A DNA stretch of 64,000 nucleotides. Source: Parashewanella sp965200795. Lineage in GTDB: Bacteria > Pseudomonadota > Gammaproteobacteria > Enterobacterales > Shewanellaceae. Made by a program: the position numbers and the translations under genes. This document shows positions 15,954 through 24,578 of this stretch, one piece after another (positions within the stretch are counted from its first letter, which is position 1; the number at the start of each line of letters is the position of its first letter). A model generated the notes under the pieces. The model saw only the letters and a list, made by a program, of their open reading frames with translations. It had not been told where the DNA came from and made no database searches. The DNA lies in NCBI GenBank assembly GCA_965200795.1, contig CBDAVB010000018.1:186001-250000 (forward strand), read 5' to 3'.

Positions 15954-17447
15954 ATGCAAGAGCAAATTAGTTGGGTGACAGAAGGGCTGCATTTTCTCGG
16001 CAGCCTGTTCTTACTGGCGGTCGGACTGGGATTTCTTGCTGTTATTTACATGTATTTACAGGACAAAAGCCAGACTAAACAGGCTATTCGCCACAACTAC
16101 CCGGTCATTGGTCGTTTTCGATATCTTTTTGAGAAACAAGGTGAGTTTTTCAGACAGTATTTTTTCTCGCAGGACCGGGAGGAAATGCCGTTCAACCGCG
16201 CGGAAAGAAGCTGGGTGTACCGCGCCGCCAAAAAAGCCGATCGCTCTGTCGCTTTCGGGTCGACGAGATTTTTAGATACCGAGGGCACCATCATGTTTAT
16301 GAACACGGCGTTTCCGACGTTAGATACTGACGCCGCTCCCACTAAAGCGGTTACGGTCGGTGAAAAATGCCGTCACCCCTATACCACCTCCAAAATCTGC
16401 CATATCTCAGGTATGAGCTTTGGCGCGTTATCTCGTCCCGCGGTGCTAGCCCTTTCTAACGGCGCCGCCAAAGCGGGATGCTGGATGAACACGGGTGAGG
16501 GCGGCTTGAGCCCGTATCACTTAGACGGCGGCTGTGACATCGTATTCCAGATCGGTACCGCGAAGTACGGCGTGAGAAACAAAGCAGGGCATTTAGACGA
16601 TGACAAGCTGATGCAAGTCGCTTCTCACTCTCAGGTAAAAATGTTTGAAATTAAACTCAGCCAGGGCGCTAAGCCCGGCAAAGGCGGGATTCTGCCCGGC
16701 GTAAAAGTCACGGAAGAAATTGCCAGCATCAGAGGCATAAAAGCCGGTGAGGATTCCATAAGCCCGAACGGCCACATCGAGTTCAGTAATGTCGGTGACA
16801 TTCTTGATATGATCAACCATGTCCGGGAGGTGACCGGTAAGCCCACGGGAATAAAAGCCGTTATCGGTGATACCGTCTGGCTCAATGATTTTTGTGACGA
16901 AATTGAAAAACGCGGTATTGACAGCGCGCCGGACTTTTTCACGGTAGACAGTGCCGACGGCGGTACAGGCGCGGCGCCGCAATCTCTGATTGATTATGTC
17001 GGCCTGCCGCTTAAGGAAGGGTTACCGATTCTGGTCGATACCCTGCGTGAAAGGGGGTTAAAAGATCGTATCAGAGTTATCGCATCCGGCAAGCTTGTGA
17101 CACCATCCAAAGTGGCCTGGGCCTTAGCTATCGGCGCTGACTTTACCGCCTCCGCGCGCGGAAATATGTTCGCGCTCGGCTGTATTCAGGCATTGCAATG
17201 CAATAAAGATACCTGCCCGACCGGTATCACAACCCACAGACCCAGGCTGCAGGAAGGCTTAGATCCTACTGATAAAGCTGAGCGCGTAGCCAGCTACAAT
17301 CATTATTTACACCATGATTTAGCGCTCATCGCTCATTCATGCGGTGTTGAGGATCCCAGAGAGCTGGAGCGCCATCATGTAAGAATAGTAATGGAGAATG
17401 GATTGTCGATCACGCTTGACAAGTATTACTCACATTTGAATAAGTGA
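15954..17447 (+). CDS. FMN-binding glutamate synthase-family protein, membrane-anchored
   Basis: A 497-aa protein of the glutamate synthase central/FMN domain family. The N-terminal membrane segment (about residues 11-32, FLGSLFLLAVGLGFLAVIYMY) is followed by the alpha/beta barrel: SGMSFGALSRPAV, NTGEGGLSP, QLSQGAKPGKGG-like, VDSADGGTGAAP and SGKLVTP, which are FMN and 2-oxoglutarate site signatures. The 3Fe-4S cysteines are conserved as C410-x5-C416-x4-C421. No glutaminase domain is present, so it is not a complete GltB; the reaction is unproven. ATG at 15954 with AAGGAAA 6 nt upstream; an in-frame upstream extension comes from MITE copy E and is rejected. Confidence 0.85.
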   Translation: MQEQISWVTEGLHFLGSLFLLAVGLGFLAVIYMYLQDKSQTKQAIRHNYPVIGRFRYLFEKQGEFFRQYFFSQDREEMPFNRAERSWVYRAAKKADRSVAFGSTRFLDTEGTIMFMNTAFPTLDTDAAPTKAVTVGEKCRHPYTTSKICHISGMSFGALSRPAVLALSNGAAKAGCWMNTGEGGLSPYHLDGGCDIVFQIGTAKYGVRNKAGHLDDDKLMQVASHSQVKMFEIKLSQGAKPGKGGILPGVKVTEEIASIRGIKAGEDSISPNGHIEFSNVGDILDMINHVREVTGKPTGIKAVIGDTVWLNDFCDEIEKRGIDSAPDFFTVDSADGGTGAAPQSLIDYVGLPLKEGLPILVDTLRERGLKDRIRVIASGKLVTPSKVAWALAIGADFTASARGNMFALGCIQALQCNKDTCPTGITTHRPRLQEGLDPTDKAERVASYNHYLHHDLALIAHSCGVEDPRELERHHVRIVMENGLSITLDKYYSHLNK

Positions 17448-17469
17448 TTCTTATAATTATTCCAGGGGA

Positions 17470-17497
17470 AAACGGCGAACTCCCGCCGTTTATTTTT
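17470..17497 (+). terminator. Rho-independent terminator
   Basis: An 8-bp stem AAACGGCG / CGCCGTTT with a 6-nt loop, followed by ATTTTT, 23 nt after the FMN glutamate synthase-family stop codon. Confidence 0.8.
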
Positions 17498-17643
17498 AGA
17501 AACACCACTACCGCCAGCAAGTCATCTTTTTTGCTATAACCACAAAAAACTAAATCAACACGACACTGATTTTTAAAGTGATTTATTCTTGGCGTCAGTT
17601 TTGCTTTAAACAAGCTTGAATAGATTAATGAAGGATTATTTTT

Positions 17644-17874
17644 ATGGATATTGAACAAGTTGTTATTGTCGCACTTATTTTTATTGGTATTTTCAGTTAC
17701 GACTTTTTTAAATACAAAGTCAAAATGAAACAATTAGAAACCCGCCTCAACGAAGCCGAAAAAGTGAAGTTGTTTGATGAAATGCAGAGCATTAAACACA
17801 GACTGGTCGTGTTAGAAAAAATCGTTACCGATAAAGGCTATGAAGTACAGGAAGAAATTGAAAAGCTGAAGTAA
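17644..17874 (+). CDS. Small PspB-like membrane/coiled-coil protein
   Basis: A 76-aa protein with one transmembrane helix (about residues 5-22) followed by a charged coiled coil (24-60) and the segment RLVVLEKIVTDKGYEVQEEIEKL. The layout, one N-terminal helix then a coiled coil with RL--LE-I-----Y, is like phage-shock protein B and a set of small PspB-like proteins in gammaproteobacteria. No pspA or pspC gene is adjacent, so a direct Psp role is not established. ATG at 17644, preceded by GAAGGA 8 nt upstream. Confidence 0.65.
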   Translation: MDIEQVVIVALIFIGIFSYDFFKYKVKMKQLETRLNEAEKVKLFDEMQSIKHRLVVLEKIVTDKGYEVQEEIEKLK

Positions 17875-18158
17875 TCCCGATAAATCCCTCAGTCCTTTAC
17901 AGGTATGAGGGTTTCAGTAAATTAATTACTCTCTGAGATCATTTGTTGCGTTCGAGTGTTAACCGATTTAAACAGGGCGAACGCACCAATGAATGTAGAT
18001 CACATTTTTGTGGCTATGCTATATAGCCTATAACAATAATCATAATTCCCTGATTTAGGTGTTGCGCCTTTTCAAAAGTGTGACGCAGATCTGTTCATGC
18101 GTTTACCCTGCCGATTTAAAGTATGCTGTCTCAGACTTTATCGGTAGAGAGTCAAAAA
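17875..18158. other. Intergenic region
   Basis: About 284 nt. Begins with a weak hairpin next to the previous stop (CCCTCAGTCCTTTACAGGTATGAGGG). Around 18014-18031 is an AT-rich GGCTATGCTATATAGCCTATA dyad, which could be a promoter or operator for the repeat protein downstream. Nothing else recognised. Confidence 0.35.
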
Positions 18159-19058
18159 ATGGCTGTGTCTTCTTCGAAAACAGCGACTGAAACCAGTTAT
18201 CCCCGTCTGCCTGAAAGTTCCTCTTTCACTCAGGAAAACAATGAATCAGAAAACAAAGTTAATGAAATCCAGAAAAAACATCAACATCAATTATTTTTAA
18301 TGAGTATCAGCACAACAACCGCGACACCCGCAACACCCCAGAGTCAAATTCAATCATTTATATTATCAGGACAAAACCAGGCTGATATTGAGAAAAAGAC
18401 GCATGAATTAAGAGTCAGGGAAAGTAAAATATCCTTAAGAGAAGCTGAAGCAACTCATACAAAGAGTCTGTTATCCGGATTTCATGATAACTTAATTAAA
18501 ACAAAGTCTGAATTTATGCAAAGAGAGGCACAGGTGACTCAAAGAGAAGCGCAGGTGACTCAAAGAGAAGCGCAGGTAACTCAAAGAGAAGCGCAGGTAA
18601 CTCAAAGAGAAGTGAACGTGATTTACAACGAAACGCTTATGGCTCATAGAGAAAAGGAGCTAACTCAAAGAGAAGCGAACGTGACTTACAAAGAAGCGCT
18701 GTTGGCTCATAGCGGACTACGGGTAACTCAGAGAAAAAAACAACCGTCAAATCAAAACGAAATCGCACCAGCGAAGCATAAACCAACTCTGCCTGAACCT
18801 GAATCTGACTTAAGGACCGCTGAAAAAACAAAAAAATCATCTAAAAGTAAAGGCATATCGACTAAGCGTAAATCGACTCTGCCTGAACCTGAATCTGACT
18901 TAAGGATCACTGAAAAAACGACACAACCACGTAAAAGCATACCGCCTGAGGGAGGGGCGACTCAACTTAGTAACCGTGAGCGGGTAGCCATATATCTGTC
19001 AAGGCCGCACACTTGTCTTGAGGTTCAGTCAGCCAATCCCGGACTGCCTTATCCTTAA
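18159..19058 (+). CDS. Coiled-coil protein with TQREAQV heptad repeats
   Basis: About 299 aa, no recognised family. Residues ~70-120 are charged and helical, then come six consecutive heptads of the type TQREAQV, followed by diverged ones, predicting a long coiled coil. The C-terminal third is disordered and has two copies of a 30-residue unit containing LPEPESDLR--EKT. Start chosen at 18159, where GGTAGAGAG precedes ATG by about 8 nt; an ATG 12 codons earlier has no ribosome-binding site. No signal peptide. Tandem repeats at both protein and DNA level, and lack of housekeeping resemblance, suggest a variable protein, perhaps host-directed, but that is inference. Confidence 0.6.
   Translation: MAVSSSKTATETSYPRLPESSSFTQENNESENKVNEIQKKHQHQLFLMSISTTTATPATPQSQIQSFILSGQNQADIEKKTHELRVRESKISLREAEATHTKSLLSGFHDNLIKTKSEFMQREAQVTQREAQVTQREAQVTQREAQVTQREVNVIYNETLMAHREKELTQREANVTYKEALLAHSGLRVTQRKKQPSNQNEIAPAKHKPTLPEPESDLRTAEKTKKSSKSKGISTKRKSTLPEPESDLRITEKTTQPRKSIPPEGGATQLSNRERVAIYLSRPHTCLEVQSANPGLPYP
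18516..18614 (+). repeat. 21-bp tandem repeats in coding sequence
   Basis: Four 21-bp units at 18531, 18552, 18573 and 18594, each CAGGT(G/A)ACTCAAAGAGAAG plus two bases, preceded by a diverged unit. Units differ at one or two positions only, so copy number could change by slippage, in steps of one heptad. Confidence 0.9.
18786..18920 (+). repeat. 90-bp direct repeat in coding sequence
   Basis: ACTCTGCCTGAACCTGAATC and about 30 following bases occur at 18786 and again 90 bp later at 18876, giving two 30-residue protein repeats. Confidence 0.8.
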
Positions 19059-19070
19059 GCCGATAAAAAG

Positions 19071-19232
19071 CTTAGTACCCGACTATAAGTTTTTCGATAT
19101 TTCTGGCGTTCAGGTTAAGTGGTCGACAAGGCGCTCTTGCGCAGTAATACCGGCAGTATTTCAAGCAAGAGTAACGCTGTAGAGTGCTTAAGATGGGCGT
19201 CAGAAAAGTGAAAAAACTTATAGGGTACTTAA
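19071..19232 (+). mobile_element. MITE-like element, copy F (type I)
   Basis: About 162 bp; the clearest terminal inverted repeats of the family. The left end reads CTTAGTACCCGACTATAAGT and the complement of the right end reads TTAAGTACCCTATAAGTTTT; both continue TTTTT and then TTCTG-CG. It begins 13 nt after the stop of the repeat protein. TTA/TAA at the flanks may be a target-site duplication, but this is too short to be sure. Confidence 0.8.
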
Positions 19233-19310
19233 ATCAATGACAAGAAAAACAAATCAGAAAGCAAAACCTGTCACCAGATGAAGCCCTGATAGTGTCTGTT
19301 TGTGCTGTTT

Positions 19311-19796
19311 TTAGTCCCTGAAGTTGTTAAACTGGAACGGCTGACCGAGATCAGACTCTCTCGCCAGACGCATTACCGCCTGTAAATCATCTCGTTTTTT
19401 ACCCGTCACCCGCAAACTGTCACCCTGAATGGCCGCCTGCACTTTGAGCATGCTGCCTTTAATCAATTTAACCAGCTTTTTGGCAACGTCAGTTTCGATG
19501 CCTTGTTTAAAACGGATTTTTAACGAAAAGGTCTTACCGCTGTGAACCGCTTTCTCATCCACGTCCATCGCCGCGGGATCAACATTACGTTTACTCAACT
19601 GCATACGGAAGATATCCACCAGCTGCTGACACTGAAAGTTATCTTCAGCAGAAACCGTTACCACAAAATCATTCAATTCGATACCGGCTTGCTTACCGCG
19701 AAAATCAAAACGATTTGATAATTCACGGCTTGAGTTATCCACCGCATTTTTCAGCTCAACTTTATCGATTTCAGAAACGATATCCATAGACGGCAT
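19311..19796 (-). CDS. yajQ: YajQ family nucleotide-binding protein
   Basis: 161 aa, two ferredoxin-like domains. It matches E. coli YajQ from MPSMDIVSE through RFDFRGK, VHSGKTF, KQGIET, VTGKKRDDLQAVM, to LGQPFQFNNFRD. YajQ-family proteins bind RNA/nucleotides, and some bind cyclic di-GMP and act as regulators. ATG at 19796 chosen because it gives the conserved MPS start, with GAGG 9 nt upstream; a TTG-initiated frame would add five residues. Near panE as in E. coli, although here other genes lie between. Confidence 0.93.
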   Translation of the reverse strand: MPSMDIVSEIDKVELKNAVDNSSRELSNRFDFRGKQAGIELNDFVVTVSAEDNFQCQQLVDIFRMQLSKRNVDPAAMDVDEKAVHSGKTFSLKIRFKQGIETDVAKKLVKLIKGSMLKVQAAIQGDSLRVTGKKRDDLQAVMRLARESDLGQPFQFNNFRD

Positions 19797-20029
19797 AAAA
19801 TAGAACCTCAATACTTACGTCTCCGCTTTAACTAACTCGCGGAGATTTTTGATTTAGAGTCAAACGCTAATTTATACCAATTCCAGCCCTAATCCCGCAA
19901 GAAAATCGATAAAACGACAGCCGGCTGTTTTGAGACGCCTGAACGACACACCGGAAGATCAGGCGGTAATAAAATTGACAACCATCCTTAACGTTTCTGA
20001 GAACTTACCGGCCTGAGCCGGCAAATCTG

Positions 20030-20488
20030 TTATTCCCAGCTTTTACAGGCATTGCGTGAACATACCAGACCGACATGATTCTTAACCTGATAAGAAACCG
20101 GTTTCATAAAGTAGGGAGCGGAACCAAAAGTAACTTCAGCTACGGCTCGGTCATACTTATGGTCGTCCGTCGCGAATACCCCCACACCCCCCTGGCTTTC
20201 AACATATTTCCAGGACAGATACCGGCCGTCCGCAGTCGTAAATCTCACGGTTAAATTAACACCGCCCGCATTTTTTACCGGCATACATGTTTTTTTATTT
20301 TTAAGCGGATAGCTGCCGCAATAGTTTTTTCCTGTATCAGAGGTAAACCCGGGAGCGGAAAAACCACTGTTATTGTCACTGTTCGTCAGCTGAAGTGATT
20401 TCTGAGCCGCGCAAGCGGTAAAACCGACAAAAGTCATCGAACAAACGCACAATAAGTGAATTAAACCAGTTTTTGTAATTCGGAACAT
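20030..20488 (-). CDS. Small exported protein with Cys pairs (paralogue of 47231-47707)
   Basis: A 152-aa protein with an N-terminal signal peptide (about residues 1-28, hydrophobic LIHLLCVCSMTFVGF). The mature part has four cysteines in two groups: YCGSYPLKNKKTC and the C-terminal GLVC----CKSW. The second group matches the end of the protein at 47231-47707 (GLIC----CADW). A C after GFTA could be taken as a lipobox, but it is poor (FTAC). Start ATG at 20488 with AGGGG 8 nt upstream. Family unknown; likely periplasmic or secreted. Divergent from the VanZ-like gene. Confidence 0.6.
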   Translation of the reverse strand: MFRITKTGLIHLLCVCSMTFVGFTACAAQKSLQLTNSDNNSGFSAPGFTSDTGKNYCGSYPLKNKKTCMPVKNAGGVNLTVRFTTADGRYLSWKYVESQGGVGVFATDDHKYDRAVAEVTFGSAPYFMKPVSYQVKNHVGLVCSRNACKSWE

Positions 20489-20675
20489 ATCCAATCCCCT
20501 TAAGATAAGAAATCTCAGGTAAATTATCGTGAAGCGCCGGCGTTTCCAAATACCTATCGATAATAAACTATCCGGAATCAGTATAAATATTAACGGCGGA
20601 CGAACCCGGAAAAATACATCCGCGTTTAATTTTATTAAATTTGAGAATTTGCCCGCAAAATTTTGGCAAATCCCC

Positions 20676-21089
20676 ATGACTCATATTAATATGAGCCACC
20701 TTACGGATTTAGAACGAACTTCGGGCGAACCAGTGATTAAAGGGTCTTATATTTTCAAACTGTTGCTGTTGATCACTTTGCTGATCATCAGCTATTTAGT
20801 TTTTTCCCGCCCCGGCTATAATCAGTCGATTGCGCATATCGATAAAGTCGGTCATTTCAGCGGCTTTTTTATCCTGTCCGCCTTGTCTCATCTGGCGTTT
20901 CGACCGAGGTGGTATTTGTTGTTTTTCGGACTGATTGCTTACGCCGGCATTATTGAAATCGTGCAGTCGTATTTGCCCTACCGAAGCGCTTCCTGGGCTG
21001 ATCTCGCGGCGGATATATTAGGTATTAGCGGCTTTTATCTTTTATTATTAGGTCACAGAAAACAAGGCTCAATCAAGCTGTCTGAATAA
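20676..21089 (+). CDS. VanZ-like membrane protein
   Basis: About 138 aa with three to four transmembrane helices and the VanZ-family signature: DKVGHFSGFFILSALSHLAF, then AYAGIIEIVQSYLPYRSASWADLAAD-LG (the E-x2-Q--LP-R--SW-D pattern). Role in this family is uncertain; VanZ itself gives teicoplanin resistance in enterococci, but most homologues are uncharacterised. Start is uncertain: ATG 20676 or 20691 are both near a palindrome and neither has a clear ribosome-binding site. Just upstream of panE, 20 nt gap, so probably co-transcribed. Confidence 0.75.
   Translation: MTHINMSHLTDLERTSGEPVIKGSYIFKLLLLITLLIISYLVFSRPGYNQSIAHIDKVGHFSGFFILSALSHLAFRPRWYLLFFGLIAYAGIIEIVQSYLPYRSASWADLAADILGISGFYLLLLGHRKQGSIKLSE
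20680..20695. promoter_or_regulatory. Perfect 16-bp palindrome CTCATATTAATATGAG
   Basis: A perfect dyad at the start region of the VanZ-like gene. Such dyads are typical operator sites, but it may be incidental because it overlaps the possible start codons. Confidence 0.3.
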
Positions 21090-21109
21090 CCGGGAGTATT
21101 AACCGACTG

Positions 21110-22033
21110 ATGAATATGATGACGTCACAAGCGAAAATAGGCATTTTGGGCGCGGGAGCGATTGGTCAGCTGATAGGATTTCAGCTGCATCAGGCCGGCG
21201 CTCAGCTGCATTTTATTCATAAATATGAGTACTCCTGCGATGAAGTCGTCAACTTCACCGAAGTCGATGGTGAAGAACATCAGTATCAAATTCGAGCATT
21301 AACAGCCAGCGATCCGTTCGTTAAACGGCTCAGACTCATTATCGTCTGTGTCAAAGCCTACCATGTGACTGACGCCATTAAAGGTATCGCGCCTTATATC
21401 GCCGAAGATTGCCACATCGTACTGCTGCATAACGGCTTAGGCCCGCATCTTGAAATCAACCGCTATTTAACACCGGGTCATGGTTTGTCTTTAGGCACCA
21501 CATCTCAGGGGGCGACCAGAGAACATAAATGGTCGGTGACGCGCACCGGCAGAGGGCTGACCCAGCTCGGACATTGTGTGGGACGACCGTTAGCGGCTTC
21601 TTTAAAGCGGACGCTGCTTGACGCGATTCCGGACAGTGAGTGGATTCAGGAAATACTGCCCTCACTCTGGTACAAGCTCGCCGTGAATTCGGTAATCAAC
21701 CCGCTTACCGCCATTAACTCATGTAAAAACGGTTCGCTGGCGCATAACGATTACCGCGGCACCATTCAAGAAATCATCTCTGAACTGATGCTGGTCGCCG
21801 AACATGAAAAACTGCCGATCGAACACCGCCTTGTGAATAACCGGGTGCGTGAAGTCATCAATTTAACCCAGAATAACTATTCTTCGATGCACCAGGACAT
21901 CGCTCATAAGCGACAAACTGAGATAGACTATATTAACGGCTATCTTGTTAAATTAGCGAATAAACATCGAATTCCGGTTCCGGCCAACAAAAAGCTTTTG
22001 GATTCTATTCGCTTATTAAGCCAGCAGCAATAA
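21110..22033 (+). CDS. panE: 2-dehydropantoate 2-reductase
   Basis: NADPH-dependent reduction of ketopantoate to pantoate in pantothenate/CoA synthesis. 307 aa. The Rossmann motif GILGAGAIGQLIG is at about residues 9-21, IVCVKAYH carries the family K, LHNGLG follows, and LWYKLAVNSVINPLTAI includes the catalytic Lys. ATG at 21110 with GGGAG 13 nt upstream; the ATG triplet allows starts one or three codons later. Same strand and close to hemA downstream (83 nt) and VanZ-like upstream. Confidence 0.9.
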   Translation: MNMMTSQAKIGILGAGAIGQLIGFQLHQAGAQLHFIHKYEYSCDEVVNFTEVDGEEHQYQIRALTASDPFVKRLRLIIVCVKAYHVTDAIKGIAPYIAEDCHIVLLHNGLGPHLEINRYLTPGHGLSLGTTSQGATREHKWSVTRTGRGLTQLGHCVGRPLAASLKRTLLDAIPDSEWIQEILPSLWYKLAVNSVINPLTAINSCKNGSLAHNDYRGTIQEIISELMLVAEHEKLPIEHRLVNNRVREVINLTQNNYSSMHQDIAHKRQTEIDYINGYLVKLANKHRIPVPANKKLLDSIRLLSQQQ

Positions 22034-22039
22034 ATAGCA

Positions 22040-22068
22040 TTGGTTAAAAAGGCGTTATCAAGTAGAAT
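22040..22068 (+). promoter_or_regulatory. Candidate promoter for hemA
   Basis: TTGGTT (22040-22045) and TAGAAT (22063-22068) with a 17-bp spacer, 48 nt before the hemA ATG. The -35 is weak. Confidence 0.35.
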
Positions 22069-22116
22069 GGCGTCCTTGAGTCCGCAAACAGTATTTTACA
22101 GTCCGAACGAATTCAG

Positions 22117-23367
22117 ATGAGCCTAGTCGCAATTGGTGTGAACCATAAAACCGCTTCTGTTGATTTACGCGAAAAAGTCGCTTTCTCTGCAGATGTGATC
22201 CATGAAGCCATGAAAAGTCTGGCTCAACGCACTCAGACGGGTGAAACAGTGATTTTATCAACTTGTAATCGTACCGAGCTTTATTGCAATCAGATTCAGG
22301 TCGATGACGTACTGTCATGGTTCGAAGAATTTCACGGCGTCGCCGACCAGACCCTGCGTCAGCACACCTACGCTTACCGGAATGTTGAGGCCGTTAATCA
22401 CCTGATGCGTGTATCGGCCGGTCTGGACTCTCTGATCCTCGGCGAGCCGCAGATTCTCGGCCAGGTAAAACAGTCGTTCATCAAGGCCAAAGAAGCCGGC
22501 ACCGTAGGCGCGACGTTAGACCGGCTGTTTCAGAACACCTTTTCAGTAGCCAAACGCATCCGCACCGAGACCGAAATCGGCAGCGCCGCGGTTTCGGTCG
22601 CTTTCGCCGCGGTCAGCATGGCAAAACACATTTTTGCCGACATGCACAACACTAATGTGCTGCTGATCGGCGCCGGTGAAACCATCGAATTGGTGGCCCG
22701 CCATTTGAAAGACAGCGGCGTGGAGAATGTGGTGGTCGCCAACCGGACTCTTGATCGCGCCCGGGATATGTGCCGGGAGTTTAACGCGCGAGCGGTAACG
22801 CTTGAGAGTATTCCGAATCATCTGCCGCGGGCCGATATTGTGATTTCATCGACCGCCAGCCCGTTACCGATTTTAGGTAAAGGTCTGGTTGAGCGGGCGC
22901 TGAAACAACGTCGCCACCAGCCGATGCTGCTGGTTGATATCGCCGTGCCACGGGATATTGAATCCGAGGTGGGCGAGCTTGACGACGCCTTTTTATATAC
23001 CGTTGATGATCTGCAAAGCATCATCGAGCAGAATATCGAATCACGAAAACAGGCCGCGGAAGAGGCGGAGGTGATTGCCGATGAAGAAGCCGCTCAGTTT
23101 ATGGAATGGCTGCGCTCACTAGGCAATGTTGACAGTATCAGAGCGTACCGGACACAAAGCCTGGCGGTGAAAGACGAGCTTGTTGAAAAAGCCTTAAATA
23201 AAATCGCCCGGGGCGGCGACTCAGAGCAAGTTATTCTCGAGTTAGCCAATAAGCTGACCAACCGGCTTATCCACGCGCCGACACAGGCGCTGACGAAAGC
23301 CAGCCGTCAGGGTGACATGAATACACTCGAAACATTAAAGTCCGTTCTCGGGCTTGACAAACACTAA
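22117..23367 (+). CDS. hemA: Glutamyl-tRNA reductase
   Basis: First committed step of tetrapyrrole synthesis by the C5 pathway: reduces glutamyl-tRNA to glutamate-1-semialdehyde. 416 aa. It begins MSLVAIGVNHKTA, the catalytic Cys is C50 in ILSTCNRTE, GLDSLILGEPQILGQVK is the HemA signature, the NADPH motif is LLIGAGETIELVARHL and VANRTLDRA follows. It heads the hemA-prfA-prmC group. Known regulation of HemA by haem-dependent proteolysis in enterobacteria acts on the N-terminal Lys residues; here the N-terminus lacks an obvious double Lys. Confidence 0.97.
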   Translation: MSLVAIGVNHKTASVDLREKVAFSADVIHEAMKSLAQRTQTGETVILSTCNRTELYCNQIQVDDVLSWFEEFHGVADQTLRQHTYAYRNVEAVNHLMRVSAGLDSLILGEPQILGQVKQSFIKAKEAGTVGATLDRLFQNTFSVAKRIRTETEIGSAAVSVAFAAVSMAKHIFADMHNTNVLLIGAGETIELVARHLKDSGVENVVVANRTLDRARDMCREFNARAVTLESIPNHLPRADIVISSTASPLPILGKGLVERALKQRRHQPMLLVDIAVPRDIESEVGELDDAFLYTVDDLQSIIEQNIESRKQAAEEAEVIADEEAAQFMEWLRSLGNVDSIRAYRTQSLAVKDELVEKALNKIARGGDSEQVILELANKLTNRLIHAPTQALTKASRQGDMNTLETLKSVLGLDKH

Positions 23368-23380
23368 GGTCGTATCCCAA

Positions 23381-24463
23381 ATGAAGGAATCCGTTATCCG
23401 CAAGCTTGAGGGCTTGTTAGAACGTAATGACGAAGTTACCGCTCTGTTGGGCGATGCCGGTGTGATCGCGGATCAGGAAAAATTCCGCGCCCTTTCCAAA
23501 GAGTTCGCCCAGCTTGAGGATGTGGTGAGAAGCTTTAAAGCTTTCCGGCAGGCGCGGCAGGATCTGGAAACCGCCGAAGAAATGCTCGCGGAGGACGATG
23601 CGGATCTTAAGGAAATGGCGCAGGAAGAAATTAAACAAGCGAAAGCGGTGTTAGAAAGCCTTGAGCACGAACTGCAGATTCTGCTGCTGCCCAAAGATCC
23701 CAATGATGACAGTAACGCCTTTGTGGAGATCCGGGCCGGCGCGGGCGGCGATGAAGCGGCGATTTTCGCCGGTGATTTATTCCGTATGTACAGCCGCTAC
23801 TGCGAATCCAACAAGTGGCAGATGGAAATCATGAACGCTAACGAGGGCGAACACGGCGGCTATAAGGAAATCATCGTTAAAATCTCCGGTGACGGCGCTT
23901 ACGGCACCCTTAAGTTTGAGTCCGGCGGACACCGCGTTCAGCGCGTGCCGGAGACGGAATCCCAGGGCCGGGTTCACACCTCAGCCTGTACTGTGGTGGT
24001 GATGCCGGAAATTCCGGAAGCCCAAGCGATTGAGATTAACCCGGCCGACCTTAAAGTCGATACTTTCCGCGCCTCCGGCGCCGGCGGTCAGCACGTTAAC
24101 AAAACCGACTCGGCGATTCGTATTACTCACATTCCGTCAGGGATTGTGGTGGAATGTCAGGATCAGCGTTCGCAGCACAAAAACCGCGCTCAGGCCATGA
24201 GCGTACTCGCGGCCCGCCTGCAGGCGGCGGAAGACGAAAAACGCCGCAGCGAAGAGCAATCGACCCGCCGTAACCTGGTCGCCAGCGGCGATCGCTCGGA
24301 GCGTATCCGTACTTATAACTTCCCGCAGGGTCGTGTCAGTGATCATCGTATCAACCTGACGCTTTATAAATTAGGTGATGTAATGGAAGGTGATTTAAAT
24401 GCGATTCTTGAGCCGATTATGCAGGAGCATCAGGCGGATCAATTAGCGGCATTGGCTGAATAA
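23381..24463 (+). CDS. prfA: Peptide chain release factor 1
   Basis: Recognises UAG/UAA and triggers peptide release. 360 aa from MKESVIRKLE, co-linear with E. coli RF1. The peptidyl-hydrolase GGQ is at 235-237 in SGAGGQHVN; the codon-recognition tripeptide is PET at 190-192 (PAT in E. coli), in HRVQRVPETESQGR. ATG at 23381 is 13 nt after the hemA stop; an in-frame upstream start would overlap hemA and lacks conservation. GGQ methylation would be by PrmC, encoded next. Confidence 0.96.
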   Translation: MKESVIRKLEGLLERNDEVTALLGDAGVIADQEKFRALSKEFAQLEDVVRSFKAFRQARQDLETAEEMLAEDDADLKEMAQEEIKQAKAVLESLEHELQILLLPKDPNDDSNAFVEIRAGAGGDEAAIFAGDLFRMYSRYCESNKWQMEIMNANEGEHGGYKEIIVKISGDGAYGTLKFESGGHRVQRVPETESQGRVHTSACTVVVMPEIPEAQAIEINPADLKVDTFRASGAGGQHVNKTDSAIRITHIPSGIVVECQDQRSQHKNRAQAMSVLAARLQAAEDEKRRSEEQSTRRNLVASGDRSERIRTYNFPQGRVSDHRINLTLYKLGDVMEGDLNAILEPIMQEHQADQLAALAE

Positions 24464-24469
24464 CCTTTT

Positions 24470-24549
24470 TTGTCATACCTGCGAAAGCAGGTTACCCAGC
24501 GGCTTATGCTAACAGTCTGTAGACTCCTGCCTTCACGGGAGTAACAGCA
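24470..24549. repeat. Dispersed palindromic repeat
   Basis: GTCATACCTGCGAAAGCAGGT, a perfect-stem palindrome of the interspersed proteobacterial type, plus CTCCTGCCTTCACGGGAGTAAC. Lies between prfA and prmC without interrupting the gene order. Confidence 0.6.
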
Positions 24550-24578
24550 AACTCGCAACTCATATCCAAAGGCAACGC

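Noticed and set aside
17995..18008. A possible CRP site (TGTAGATCACATTT)
   Set aside because: Only the right half matches the CRP consensus; the left half (CAATGAATG) does not.
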